Assembly (NCBI RefSeq): GCF_900094555.1
Contig: NZ_FMAC01000001.1
Span: 62,001-126,000, forward strand
Source: Martinezella hainanensis
Lineage (GTDB): Bacteria > Pseudomonadota > Alphaproteobacteria > Rhizobiales > Rhizobiaceae
Length of the DNA stretch: 64,000 bases
Direction: 5' to 3'
The notes beneath the pieces are model-generated. The model worked only from the letters and a program-made list of their open reading frames with translations, ran no database searches and was not told where the DNA came from. The translations under genes were made by a program, and so were the position numbers. The stretch's first letter is position 1. Each line of letters opens with the position of its first letter. Shown here piece by piece: positions 56,309 to 64,000 of this stretch.

Positions 56309-57349
56309 TTGAACGGAATGGACAATAAGAAAATTTCAGGGGGCGGAACGCCGTCCACCCCCGAACGGCCGACATTGAAGACGATCGCCTTCATGACGGG
56401 GCTTGGGATCACCACGGTTTCGCGCGCATTGAAGGATGCACCGGATATTGGCGCCGAGACAAAGGAACGGGTGCGCATGGTCGCCCGCCAGCTGGGTTAC
56501 CAGCCGAATCGCGCCGGCGTGCGCCTGAGAACCGGCAAGACCAACGTCATCGCGCTGGTGCTGAGCATTGACGAAGAAATCATGGGCTTCACCAGCCACA
56601 TCGTCTTCGGCATTTCCGAGGTTCTCGCCGGCACACAGTATCACCTGGTCATCACGCCGCATTCGCACAGCAAGGATCCGCTGGTGCCGGTGCGCTACAT
56701 CCTCGACACCGGGTCTGCAGACGGCGTCATCATATCGCGTACCGAGCCTGACGATCCGCGCGTCGAGCTCATGCACGATCGCGGCATGCCCTTTTCCACG
56801 CATGGGCGGACGGATATGGGCATCGTCCACCCCTTCCACGACTTCGACAACGAAGCCTTCGCGCATGAGGCGGTGCGAGCGCTGGTCGCCAAAGGACGGC
56901 GTCGCCTAGCGCTGTTGCAGCCCTCCAGCAAACTGACCTATTACGCCCATACGCGCATCGGCTTCCAGACTGGCTTGCATCAATATGGCGCCGAAGAAAT
57001 CCCCCTGCGGATAACCACCGACAATGCCCTTGCCGATATCAAGGATACGGTCGAGGCGCTGATGCGCTCACCACATGCGCCCGATGGGATCGTCTGCTCC
57101 AGCAGCGGCGGTGCGATTGCCGTCAATGCCGGCATCGAAGCGGCCGGTTTCCGCCTTGGACGCGACATCGACATGGTCGCCAAGCAATCGACCGATGTCC
57201 TAAGCTGGATCAGGCCGGAGATCATCACGGTATCGGAAGACTTCCGCCATGCCGGCCGCGAACTCGCCAAGGCGGTTATCGCCCGTATCGACGGCGTGGA
57301 GCCGGAACTGCTGCAAAGCATCAGCCCACCCGTCTGGCCAACGAGCTGA
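56309..57349 (+). CDS. LacI-family transcriptional regulator
   Basis: This 346-residue regulator has an N-terminal helix-turn-helix ([46 protein letters not shown] in parts) and a periplasmic-binding-like effector domain from about residue 70. I chose the TTG at 56309 because GGGAGG lies five bases upstream; an ATG at 56318 is possible but poorly placed. It is divergent from the sugar transporter and the most likely regulator of the locus. The effector should be a sugar; which one is unknown. Confidence 0.88.
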   Translation: MNGMDNKKISGGGTPSTPERPTLKTIAFMTGLGITTVSRALKDAPDIGAETKERVRMVARQLGYQPNRAGVRLRTGKTNVIALVLSIDEEIMGFTSHIVFGISEVLAGTQYHLVITPHSHSKDPLVPVRYILDTGSADGVIISRTEPDDPRVELMHDRGMPFSTHGRTDMGIVHPFHDFDNEAFAHEAVRALVAKGRRRLALLQPSSKLTYYAHTRIGFQTGLHQYGAEEIPLRITTDNALADIKDTVEALMRSPHAPDGIVCSSSGGAIAVNAGIEAAGFRLGRDIDMVAKQSTDVLSWIRPEIITVSEDFRHAGRELAKAVIARIDGVEPELLQSISPPVWPTS

Positions 57350-57352
57350 CAA

Positions 57353-57388
57353 CGAAAAGCCCGCCGGATTTCTCCGGCGGGCTTTTCG
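57353..57388. terminator. Bidirectional terminator between the LacI-type gene and gnd
   Basis: A perfect 16-bp stem (arms 57353-57368 and 57373-57388, loop TTTC) has AAAA and TTTT at its base. It lies four bases after the regulator stop and 20 bases from the convergent gnd stop. Confidence 0.93.
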
Positions 57389-57408
57389 TAATCGCACTGA
57401 CTGTCTTC

Positions 57409-58836
57409 TCAGCCTTGAGCGCCGCTGCCCCATGGGCCGTGGTGAATGTCCTTGCCATCAACGCGATCGAAACCATGTGCGCCGAAGAAGTCACGCTGGG
57501 CCTGGATGAGGTTCGCGGTGCCGCGCGCCTGGCGGTAGGCGTCGAAATAGGTCAGCGCCGAGGCTAGCGCCGGAACCGGCAGGCCGGATGCCGTTGCCGC
57601 CGAAACGATGCGACGCAGCGACGGGATCGATTCCTTGACCATCTCGGCAAAGGCCGGGGTGACGATCAGGTTTGCCGCATCCGGGGTCTTGGTGAAGGCG
57701 CTGGTGATTTCGTCGAGGAACTGCGAGCGGATGATGCAGCCTGCGCGCCAGATCTTGGCGATGACGGGCATCGGCAGCGACCAGTTGAATTCCTTCGAAG
57801 CCTCGGCCATCACGGCAAAGCCCTGCGCGTAAGCGCCGATCTTGGCAGCGAAGAGCGCAAGCTCCAGATCCTTCAGCAGATCGGGACCGAAAGCGATCGG
57901 GAACTTGTAGTCCGGCGTGCCGAAGATCTTCTCGGCTGCTTCGCGCTGGCTCTTGATGGCAGACAGGCTGCGAGCCGCGACAGCAGCCTCGATGGCGGTT
58001 GCCGGAATGCCCATGTTCTGCGCTTCGATGGCCGACCACTTGCCGGTGCCCTTCTGGCCAGCCTTGTCGAGGATGACGTCGGGCATGGCGCTGCCAGTTG
58101 CCGGATCTTTGGCGGCAAGAACCTTCTCGGTGATCTCGATGAGGTAGGAGTTGAGGCGGCCCTTGTTCCAGTCACCGAAGATCGAGCTGATCTCGGCCGC
58201 GCTCTTGCCGAGGCCGTCGCGCAGGATGCCGTAGATCTCGGCGATCATCTGCATGTCGGCATATTCGATGCCGTTGTGGATGGTCTTCACGAAATGGCCG
58301 GCGCCGTCATTGCCAAGCCAGGCGACGCACGGATCGTCATTGTACTTGGCGGCAATCGAGGTCAGCACCTTTTCGACGCGCTTGTAGGACTCTTCCGTGC
58401 CGCCAACCATGATGGAGGGGCCGTGACGCGCACCTTCTTCACCACCCGAGACGCCCATGCCGATGAAGGTCAGGCCGGTGTCCTTCAGACGGTCGAAGCG
58501 GGCGATCGTGTCGCGGAAGTTGGCGTTGCCGGCATCGATCATGATGTCGCCCTTGTCGAGATACGGCTGTAATGCCGCCATCTGCTGGTCGACCGGCTCG
58601 CCGGCCTTGATCATGATGATGATCGGCCGCGGCGGACGGATCGCCTCGACGAACTCCTCGATCGTCTTGCAGGGAATGATCTTGTCCTTGAGTGCGCCCG
58701 CATTCGCATAGAATTCATCCGTCACCTGAGGCGTACGGTTGAACACTGCAATCTTGTTGCCTTTTTCAGCGATGTTGAGCGCCAGATTCGATCCCATCAC
58801 AGCGAGACCGATCAGCCCGATTTCTGCCTTTTCCAC
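57409..58836 (-). CDS. gnd: 6-phosphogluconate dehydrogenase, decarboxylating
   Basis: Gnd converts 6-phosphogluconate to ribulose 5-phosphate and CO2 with NADP. The 475-residue product has the Rossmann start AEIGLIGLAVMGSNLALNIA, the active-site blocks MGVSGGEEGARHGPSIM and GAGHFVKTIHNGIEYADMQ and the closing AQRDFFGAHGFDRVDG. The start is the GTG at 58836 with GGAGG six bases upstream; the long upstream frame is not part of the gene. It is divergent from the SRPBCC gene with 295 bases between them. Confidence 0.95.
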   Translation of the reverse strand: MEKAEIGLIGLAVMGSNLALNIAEKGNKIAVFNRTPQVTDEFYANAGALKDKIIPCKTIEEFVEAIRPPRPIIIMIKAGEPVDQQMAALQPYLDKGDIMIDAGNANFRDTIARFDRLKDTGLTFIGMGVSGGEEGARHGPSIMVGGTEESYKRVEKVLTSIAAKYNDDPCVAWLGNDGAGHFVKTIHNGIEYADMQMIAEIYGILRDGLGKSAAEISSIFGDWNKGRLNSYLIEITEKVLAAKDPATGSAMPDVILDKAGQKGTGKWSAIEAQNMGIPATAIEAAVAARSLSAIKSQREAAEKIFGTPDYKFPIAFGPDLLKDLELALFAAKIGAYAQGFAVMAEASKEFNWSLPMPVIAKIWRAGCIIRSQFLDEITSAFTKTPDAANLIVTPAFAEMVKESIPSLRRIVSAATASGLPVPALASALTYFDAYRQARGTANLIQAQRDFFGAHGFDRVDGKDIHHGPWGSGAQG

Positions 58837-59131
58837 GACAATCCTCCAATGAGTCGTTGACTGCGCCCGGCCCCACCCTGAAGACCCGGAAGACACAGCA
58901 ACATCCGATGTGACGCAATGCCGCCGACGCTCGGCGCGACCGGCGACAGCCCTGCGTTGGGGGCTGTTGTTGCACTCCGGACGGAAAACGGCAAGCCTTC
59001 GAACGCGGTGAATCGTTCTCTTTGCAGGACTGTGCAACAATGTTGCGGAATTCGCGATTCATCCATTTCCGAACAAACGCTTGTTCTGCCAATCGCAGCC
59101 GCATGATGATGATATAGAGGAGGAAATCACG

Positions 59132-59530
59132 ATGTCGACCATGAGCGCGAAGATCGTACATATCTCTATCGCTCGCGACTGGAGGGAGGTCTATGACTAC
59201 GCCAGCCGCCCGGAAAACATGCCCTTCTGGGCCTCCGGCCTGGCATCAGGGCTGACGCAGGATGGCAATGATTGGATCGCCGAAGGCACGCTGGGCACTG
59301 CCCGGGTGCGCTTTGCGCCTCGCAACGAGTTCGGCGTCATCGACCATTGGGTAACGTTGGAATCCGATCTGCAGGTCTACAATGCCTTGCGCGTCGTTCC
59401 GAACGGCGATGGCTGCGAGGTCATGTTCACCGTGCTTCGGCTACCGGGCATGGAAACGGCGCAATTCGCGGCCGATGCCGCGCATGTCATGCGCGATCTG
59501 ACGACACTGAAGGAATTGATGGAGCGCTGA
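59132..59530 (+). CDS. SRPBCC-fold protein
   Basis: This 132-residue protein has the START/Bet v 1 (SRPBCC) fold: a strand and helix start (IVHISIARDWREVYDYASRPENMPFWASGL) and a long C-terminal helix (DAAHVMRDLTTLKELMER). The family binds hydrophobic ligands in a deep cavity; no enzyme function is suggested. The ATG at 59132 has GAGGAGG eight bases upstream. It is convergent with the lipoprotein gene, whose stop lies six bases away. Confidence 0.82.
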   Translation: MSTMSAKIVHISIARDWREVYDYASRPENMPFWASGLASGLTQDGNDWIAEGTLGTARVRFAPRNEFGVIDHWVTLESDLQVYNALRVVPNGDGCEVMFTVLRLPGMETAQFAADAAHVMRDLTTLKELMER

Positions 59531-59536
59531 TCGCCC

Positions 59537-60190
59537 TTACAGCGACCGCAAGGTCCAATCGACGAGTTCGCCCGTCACACCGGCAAATGCGGCATCAAGC
59601 GCGCGCACGAAATCGGGATTGCTGCCGCCGCTGACCGGCACGACCTTGCGGAATACATTCTGCGCCTTCACCGTGCCGGTGCGATCGTTCAGGATTTTTT
59701 CCGAGATTTCCACGATTGCCGTCTTGTGGCCGCCGGCGGCATTGATCTCGAAGGAACGGATATCGGTGACGATCTGATAGTCGATCGCAAGCCCCTGCCC
59801 GGGCACGCCAACGCCGCCGAGCTTGCCGGTATTCTCGAAAGCTTCGACCAGCTTCGATTGCACCATCTTGCTCAGCTTGTCGCTCCATTGCGATTTGCCG
59901 AGATACTGAATTTCCGAAGGCGAGACTCGAATGACGATCTGATTGCTGTCCAGTGCCTGCAGCGCGGTCGGCGGCGGGATGAGGATCTGGCGGCTCTTGA
60001 CCGAAGGTCCGTTCGCCTTTGCCGACGCGGAAAGATCGTAGGTGTCGCTGTTGGAGGAGGTTCCGCAACCTCCCAGCAAGGCTGCGAGCAACGGCAACGC
60101 GATCACAGCTTTCCACACCTGATGACGCTCACTCGACACGCAACCGACCATATTTCGCTTATCCCCTGGAGACCAGATATCGCTATTCAT
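59537..60190 (-). CDS. ABC-type transport auxiliary lipoprotein
   Basis: This protein has a lipoprotein signal ending at LLAALLGGC, with the cysteine near residue 42 of the long frame, and a beta-rich domain (SRQILIPPPTALQALDSNQIVIRVSPSEIQYLGKSQWSDKL in parts) of the ABC_trans_aux family, like PqiC. The ATG at 60190 shares a base with the mlaD stop (TGATG), so translation is coupled; a later ATG at 60151 would give a shorter signal. It is the last gene of an Mla/Mce operon and would sit in the outer membrane facing the periplasm. Confidence 0.85.
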   Translation of the reverse strand: MNSDIWSPGDKRNMVGCVSSERHQVWKAVIALPLLAALLGGCGTSSNSDTYDLSASAKANGPSVKSRQILIPPPTALQALDSNQIVIRVSPSEIQYLGKSQWSDKLSKMVQSKLVEAFENTGKLGGVGVPGQGLAIDYQIVTDIRSFEINAAGGHKTAIVEISEKILNDRTGTVKAQNVFRKVVPVSGGSNPDFVRALDAAFAGVTGELVDWTLRSL

Positions 60191-61560
60191 CAATGCCGCG
60201 CGCGGCCATCATAAGTCTTGACCGTATCTCCGCCGAAGATCAATCGCTGCGGATTGCGGTCGAAATTAGTGATTGTGCTATTCAGATTGTCAACCGTGCC
60301 CCGCATGTCGTTGATGAGGGTCTGGGCATCGCGCAAGCCGCCGCTGGAAAATTTCTGCAGATTGTCAGCGATCGGACCAATGCGGGAATTGAGATTGTCC
60401 GCCATCTTCTTGAAGGATTCGAGCGTGTCCTTGGCTTCTGCGAACAGCGATTTCGTGCTGTCGTCACCGAGCAGGGAATTGACCTTGGTCAGGATTCCGT
60501 CGACCTTGCCGGAAGCCGCGTTGAGCTTGGTGGATATGTCGCGGGCATTGGCGATCGTCTGGTCGATATCCTGCTGATGCGCAGCAACGGAATTGGCAAC
60601 GTCACGGATCGATGCGACAGCCGTGCGCGCCTGCTTCGTCACGTCGGCAATATCGTCAACCGATCCCTTGATCTTGGCCGGATCGATCTGCGCGACGATC
60701 GCATCGACGCGATCCAAGGTCTTTTGCGCGTTCTGGCCGAACGTCGTATAGGTGTCGGCAGTCTGCTTGAAACTCGCAATGGTCGCCTTCAGGTCGGTCG
60801 TGGCGTCGGCCACGTTCGCCGTGATCTTGTCGGCATTGGCGATGACGTCGTTGACCTTCTGGGCATCGACCGCGCGCACCAGCTTCTCAATCGCATCCAG
60901 CGTCGAGTCAACGCGGACCGAAACCGTCTTGAAGGTATCGGAAAGCTGCCCGACGCTTGCCAGGAACTTGTCGATATTGTCGGAATTGTCGGCAATGGCC
61001 TTCGAGAATTTCTGCGCATTGCGCACAGTATCGGTCAAAGGTCCGCGCGAATCCGAGACGAAGCCCTGAATGTCGCCGATGGTGTCATTGGCACGGTTCA
61101 GGATCTTGTCGGCCGTCGTCAACAGATTGGTCACGCTCGATTGATCCGCAAGCAACACCGCCCGCTTACCTGTATCGATCGAACGCTTCAAAATATTCTC
61201 GTCACCGTTGCGCCCGCCGGAAAGCTCGATATAGGCGGCACCCGTTAGACCCTGGATCTCAAGAATGGCCTTGGTCGAGGTATAGACCGGCGCATCGGCG
61301 CGCACCTGCGTGAAGGCAAGCGAATAGTTCGGATCGTCGGCATCGATCGAAAGCCCCTGCACCGAGCCGACCTGAATGCCGTTGAAGCGAACCGGAGAGC
61401 CCACGCTCAGCCCGTTTGCCGAGCCTGGAATGCGCACGACAAGCTCGACCATCGGACCGCCGCGGCCATACTCGGCCATCCAGTAGACGAAACCGAAGGC
61501 GGCCGCGATCACAAGCAGCGTGAAGAACCCGACGATCGTATAATTGGCTTTGGTTTCCAT
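60190..61560 (-). CDS. mlaD: MlaD family (MCE) lipid-transport protein
   Basis: This 456-residue protein has one N-terminal membrane helix (YTIVGFFTLLVIAAAFGFVYW), an MCE domain (LVVRIPGSANGLSVGSPVRFNGIQVGSVQGLSI in parts) and a long helical C-terminal part of about 320 residues rich in coiled-coil, ending in a short tail. MlaD of E. coli has only about 180 residues, so this is an extended form, as in the Mce proteins that bridge the periplasm. It would form a hexamer for phospholipid transport. mlaF lies nine bases upstream. Confidence 0.9.
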   Translation of the reverse strand: METKANYTIVGFFTLLVIAAAFGFVYWMAEYGRGGPMVELVVRIPGSANGLSVGSPVRFNGIQVGSVQGLSIDADDPNYSLAFTQVRADAPVYTSTKAILEIQGLTGAAYIELSGGRNGDENILKRSIDTGKRAVLLADQSSVTNLLTTADKILNRANDTIGDIQGFVSDSRGPLTDTVRNAQKFSKAIADNSDNIDKFLASVGQLSDTFKTVSVRVDSTLDAIEKLVRAVDAQKVNDVIANADKITANVADATTDLKATIASFKQTADTYTTFGQNAQKTLDRVDAIVAQIDPAKIKGSVDDIADVTKQARTAVASIRDVANSVAAHQQDIDQTIANARDISTKLNAASGKVDGILTKVNSLLGDDSTKSLFAEAKDTLESFKKMADNLNSRIGPIADNLQKFSSGGLRDAQTLINDMRGTVDNLNSTITNFDRNPQRLIFGGDTVKTYDGRARH

Positions 61561-61569
61561 TGTCTCCAG

Positions 61570-62433
61570 TCACTTCTCGCGGCTGTGGGCGCTTGCGCCT
61601 TTGTCGTCGTTGTGCCCTCTGATGTCCTCGCGCGGCACGATCGAACGTGCGCGCTTGCCCCTGAAGTAGGATTGCACCCAGGGATCATCACAGGCGAGCA
61701 TGTCCTCAACCGTGCCTTCCACCAATACCCGCTTCTGTCCGAGGACAGCAATACGGTCGCAGACGGAAAACAGGCTGTCGAGGTCGTGAGTCACCATATA
61801 AACGGTCAGGCCAAGCGTGTCGCGCAGCTTGGCGATCAGCTCGTCGAACTCCGACGCACCGATCGGATCGAGGCCCGACGTCGGCTCATCCAGGAAAACA
61901 AGGTCGGGGTCGAGCGCCAAGGCTCTGGCAAGCGCCGCGCGCTTGATCATGCCGCCGGAAAGTTCGGAAGGATACTTGTCTGCGGCGTCAGCGGCGAGAC
62001 CCACCATGCGGATCTTCATCAGCGCCAGCTCGTCCATCATCTCCTTGGGCAGGTCCAGATATTCCCGCATTGGCACCTGGATGTTTTCCTTGACAGTCAG
62101 CGAGGAAAACAGCGCGCCCTGCTGAAAGAGAACGCCGAGCCGCATATCGAGGCGGTTACGGTCCTGCTCGTCGAGCTTGTCGTAATCCTCGCCAAGAATC
62201 TCGATCTTGCCCGATCGGCGCGGCAAGAGCCGCAGCACCGTGCGCAACAGCACGGACTTGCCCGCACCGGAGGCCCCGACGAAGCCCAGGATCTCGCCGC
62301 GATAGATATTGAGATTCAATTTATCGAGGACGATCTTCGATCCGAAGCCGACCGTGACATCCCGTGCCGACAGCACGATGTCCCTGCCGTGCTCATCTTT
62401 TTCCAACGGGATTTCCGAGTGAAGCGCGCTCAT
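61570..62433 (-). CDS. mlaF: ABC transporter ATP-binding protein, MlaF type
   Basis: This 287-residue ATPase has Walker A FVGASGAGKSVLLRTV, signature PSELSGGMIKRAALARALA and Walker B PDLVFLDEPTSGLDPI, plus the MlaF-type QDRNRLDMRLGVLFQQGALFSSLT segment that follows the Walker A region. It pairs with the MlaE-type permease 12 bases upstream. It would power transport of phospholipids between inner membrane and the MlaD bridge. Confidence 0.92.
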   Translation of the reverse strand: MSALHSEIPLEKDEHGRDIVLSARDVTVGFGSKIVLDKLNLNIYRGEILGFVGASGAGKSVLLRTVLRLLPRRSGKIEILGEDYDKLDEQDRNRLDMRLGVLFQQGALFSSLTVKENIQVPMREYLDLPKEMMDELALMKIRMVGLAADAADKYPSELSGGMIKRAALARALALDPDLVFLDEPTSGLDPIGASEFDELIAKLRDTLGLTVYMVTHDLDSLFSVCDRIAVLGQKRVLVEGTVEDMLACDDPWVQSYFRGKRARSIVPREDIRGHNDDKGASAHSREK

Positions 62434-62445
62434 CCTTGCCGTCCC

Positions 62446-63606
62446 TCAGAAGTCGATTGCTGCGTAGAACATGGCGAAGAGCCCGTCCATCAGAATAACG
62501 ACGAAGATCGACTTCACCACCGATGAGGTCACGTGTTGACCGAGAGACTCGGCACTGCCGCCCACCTTCAATCCCTCAACCGCCGCGACGATGCCGATAA
62601 CCAGCGCCATGAACGGCGCCTTGATCATCCCCGAAATGATCGTAGAGAGGCTGACAGCCTCATGCAGGCGGGAGATGAAGGTCGCAAAGGTGATGCCGGA
62701 ATATGCCCAGGACACCAGGGCAGCACCGAAAAGCGCGGCGAAGTTGGCAATGACCGTCAGCAGCGGCAAGGCAACCGTCAGCGCCACCAGCCGGGGAAAA
62801 ATCAGGACGCCGATGGGATTCAGACCCATGACCTTCAGCGCATCCACTTCCTCGCGCATCTTCATCGAGCCGATTTCGGCCGTAATTGCACTGCCGGAAC
62901 GGCCGGCGATCATGATCGCGGTCAGAAGCACGCCGATTTCGCGCAATTGCAGGATGCCGACGAGATCGACCACGAAGATTTCCGCACCGAAATAGCGCAG
63001 CTGGAAAGCACCCTGCTGGGCGATGATCGCACCGATCAGCGACGACATCAGCAGGATGATCGGAACGGCGCGCACCGCCATATGGTCGATCTGATTGATG
63101 ATCGAGGCCGGCGAAACACCACTGCCGCGGCCGAATTTGAGCTGCGCCCCGCGCACGGCGGAACCCAGAATATACATGGCAGCGACGAGGTTGCCCCAGA
63201 TCTCGTAGACGGTTTTGCCGATGGGCGCCAGTATGCGCTCCGCCAACGATTTCTTTGGCTTTGCCGCGGCCGCCTCGTCGTCCGGATGCGCATCGAACGC
63301 CGTCAGCAATTCATCGATATGCGGGTTGGAGCCCTCGATCGTGACATGGGCCTTATGTGCTTCCTGACTTTCCTTGAGCCGGCGGATCAGCAACGCACCT
63401 GCCGTATCGACATCCGAAAGACCGGAAAGATCGATCACGACCTCGCCGCCCGAGCTGCGCTTGGACAGCTGCTCGATCTGACGCAGCACGCCGTGCACAT
63501 TGGCGCTGCGCCAATTGCCTTCCAGCCGATAGCGATGGCCTGCGCCCTCAGGCGCATCATCGATCTTCGGTGCATCGGACCTTTGCTCGGCTGCTTTCAA
63601 ATTCAT
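62446..63606 (-). CDS. mlaE: MlaE family permease with N-terminal STAS domain
   Basis: The first 90 residues form a STAS-type domain (YRLEGNWRSANVHGVLRQIEQLSKRSSGGEVVIDLSGLSDVDTAGALLIRRL in parts), which in E. coli is a separate protein, MlaB. The MlaE permease domain follows from about residue 130, with about six membrane segments (VRAVPIILLMSSLIGAIIAQQGAFQLRYFG, then REIGVLLTAIMIAGRSGSAITAEIGSMKMREEVDAL). The ATG at 63606 gives 386 residues. It is the first gene of a four-gene operon. The fusion of MlaB and MlaE functions is common in alphaproteobacteria. Confidence 0.92.
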   Translation of the reverse strand: MNLKAAEQRSDAPKIDDAPEGAGHRYRLEGNWRSANVHGVLRQIEQLSKRSSGGEVVIDLSGLSDVDTAGALLIRRLKESQEAHKAHVTIEGSNPHIDELLTAFDAHPDDEAAAAKPKKSLAERILAPIGKTVYEIWGNLVAAMYILGSAVRGAQLKFGRGSGVSPASIINQIDHMAVRAVPIILLMSSLIGAIIAQQGAFQLRYFGAEIFVVDLVGILQLREIGVLLTAIMIAGRSGSAITAEIGSMKMREEVDALKVMGLNPIGVLIFPRLVALTVALPLLTVIANFAALFGAALVSWAYSGITFATFISRLHEAVSLSTIISGMIKAPFMALVIGIVAAVEGLKVGGSAESLGQHVTSSVVKSIFVVILMDGLFAMFYAAIDF

Positions 63607-63755
63607 GCGTCTTTCAAATCTGGCACAACATACACCGACTCGGAGAGCCCGCCGGTCGATGCTTAATACACCGATTATCCACGGAATCTCCATCTCGCGC
63701 CGGCGCCAACATATGTCACGGCTATTTGATATCCAAATGAATTTGTTGCACCGCG

Positions 63756-64000
63756 TTAGGATACGCCGTGAGCACCGCCGCCGATTGCCGGCTTTCCGCT
63801 CTGCAAGCCATAGGCGAAAACGACCATGGCTAGCCCCAAGCCGGCGATGCCGGCCATGACATAGTAACTCGCCAGATCAAGCCAGGCGTAGAGATAGCCA
63901 GACGCAAGCGTCATTAGACCCAGAAACATGCCATTGTAGAAATAATAGGCGCCCTGGGCCGATGATTCCTGTGCTTCATGGACGGAGGCAACAATGCGCC
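63756..64000 (-). CDS. MFS transporter, 3' end only
   Basis: The frame is open to the window edge, so the gene starts outside. The last 81 residues include RIVASVHEAQESSAQGAYYFYNGMF and two membrane helices, with a Gly-rich tail ending GGGAHGVS. This resembles the last two helices of MFS transporters of the PPP/HcaT-like group. The substrate cannot be told from this fragment. It is on the same strand as mlaE but 150 bases upstream of it. Confidence 0.75.
   Translation of the reverse strand, partial: RIVASVHEAQESSAQGAYYFYNGMFLGLMTLASGYLYAWLDLASYYVMAGIAGLGLAMVVFAYGLQSGKPAIGGGAHGVS

Noticed and set aside
1..64000. CRISPR arrays, tRNA or rRNA genes, insertion sequences
   Set aside because: None was recognised by eye. 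The only tandem repeats are coding repeats in gpr; a short tRNA could still be missed without a covariance scan.

Overview
The window looks like a chromosomal segment of a Rhizobiaceae member (Rhizobium or a close relative; species not resolvable by eye). The support is GC-rich coding sequence, a recA operator of the rhizobial form GAAC-N7-GTAC, CckA, a single-cysteine DksA, a giant GPR/RgsE-type polar growth protein, RIME-like intergenic palindromes and CtrA-type boxes. I saw no insertion sequence, prophage, CRISPR array, tRNA or rRNA gene. Most of the window is core chromosome; the clearest accessory block is a sugar-uptake and glycoside-hydrolase locus near the right end.

Layout. 1-2.0 kb: two paralogous Bcr/CflA-type MFS exporters (the first cut by the window edge). 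2.0-5.6 kb (minus): a membrane-linked class III nucleotide cyclase, two tandem inositol-monophosphatase-family genes and ttcA. 5.7-7.3 kb: glsA and rpsD. 7.5-13.2 kb: a HerA-type ATPase, an FMN-dependent alpha-hydroxy-acid dehydrogenase, a trmJ-murI-GNAT operon and an exported protein. 13.4-16.3 kb: icd, a GST and an AraC/GyrI-like regulator. 16.4-20.5 kb: alaS and recA, the latter with an SOS operator. 20.6-22.6 kb: psuK-psuG (pseudouridine catabolism) ending in a strong terminator. 22.6-23.8 kb: trpS, preceded by a short Trp-Trp leader ORF and mutually exclusive RNA pairings that can hide the ribosome binding site. 23.9-26.5 kb: cckA. 26.7-32.5 kb: a RIME-like repeat, a FliO-like membrane protein, dksA, a SixA-like phosphatase, a YcjX/YcjF pair and an exported protein. 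32.5-34.3 kb: folP-folB-folK. 34.4-36.3 kb: a DUF922 protein, a candidate small RNA, a ferredoxin and an HPt protein. 36.4-43.8 kb: a cluster of CtrA-like boxes, a structured leader and the 2295-residue gpr/rgsE gene. 43.9-57.4 kb: an RcnB-like protein and a carbohydrate locus (GH43, aldo/keto reductase, Gfo/Idh dehydrogenase, TIM-barrel isomerase, GH2 beta-mannosidase, CUT1 ABC transporter) with a divergent LacI-type regulator. 57.4-59.5 kb: gnd and a SRPBCC protein. 59.5-63.6 kb: a four-gene Mla/Mce-type lipid transport operon. The last 245 bases hold the 3' end of another MFS gene.

How the parts connect. CckA heads the CtrA phosphorelay, and CtrA-like boxes sit in front of gpr, which organises polar growth in relatives, so cell-cycle signalling and polar growth may be linked within this window. 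The ABC transporter imports oligosaccharides, and the GH2, GH43, dehydrogenase, isomerase and reductase genes would process them, probably under the LacI regulator. The least expected signal is the trpS leader: a 16-codon ORF with tandem Trp codons whose downstream hairpins suggest ribosome-mediated control of a tryptophanyl-tRNA synthetase at the level of translation.
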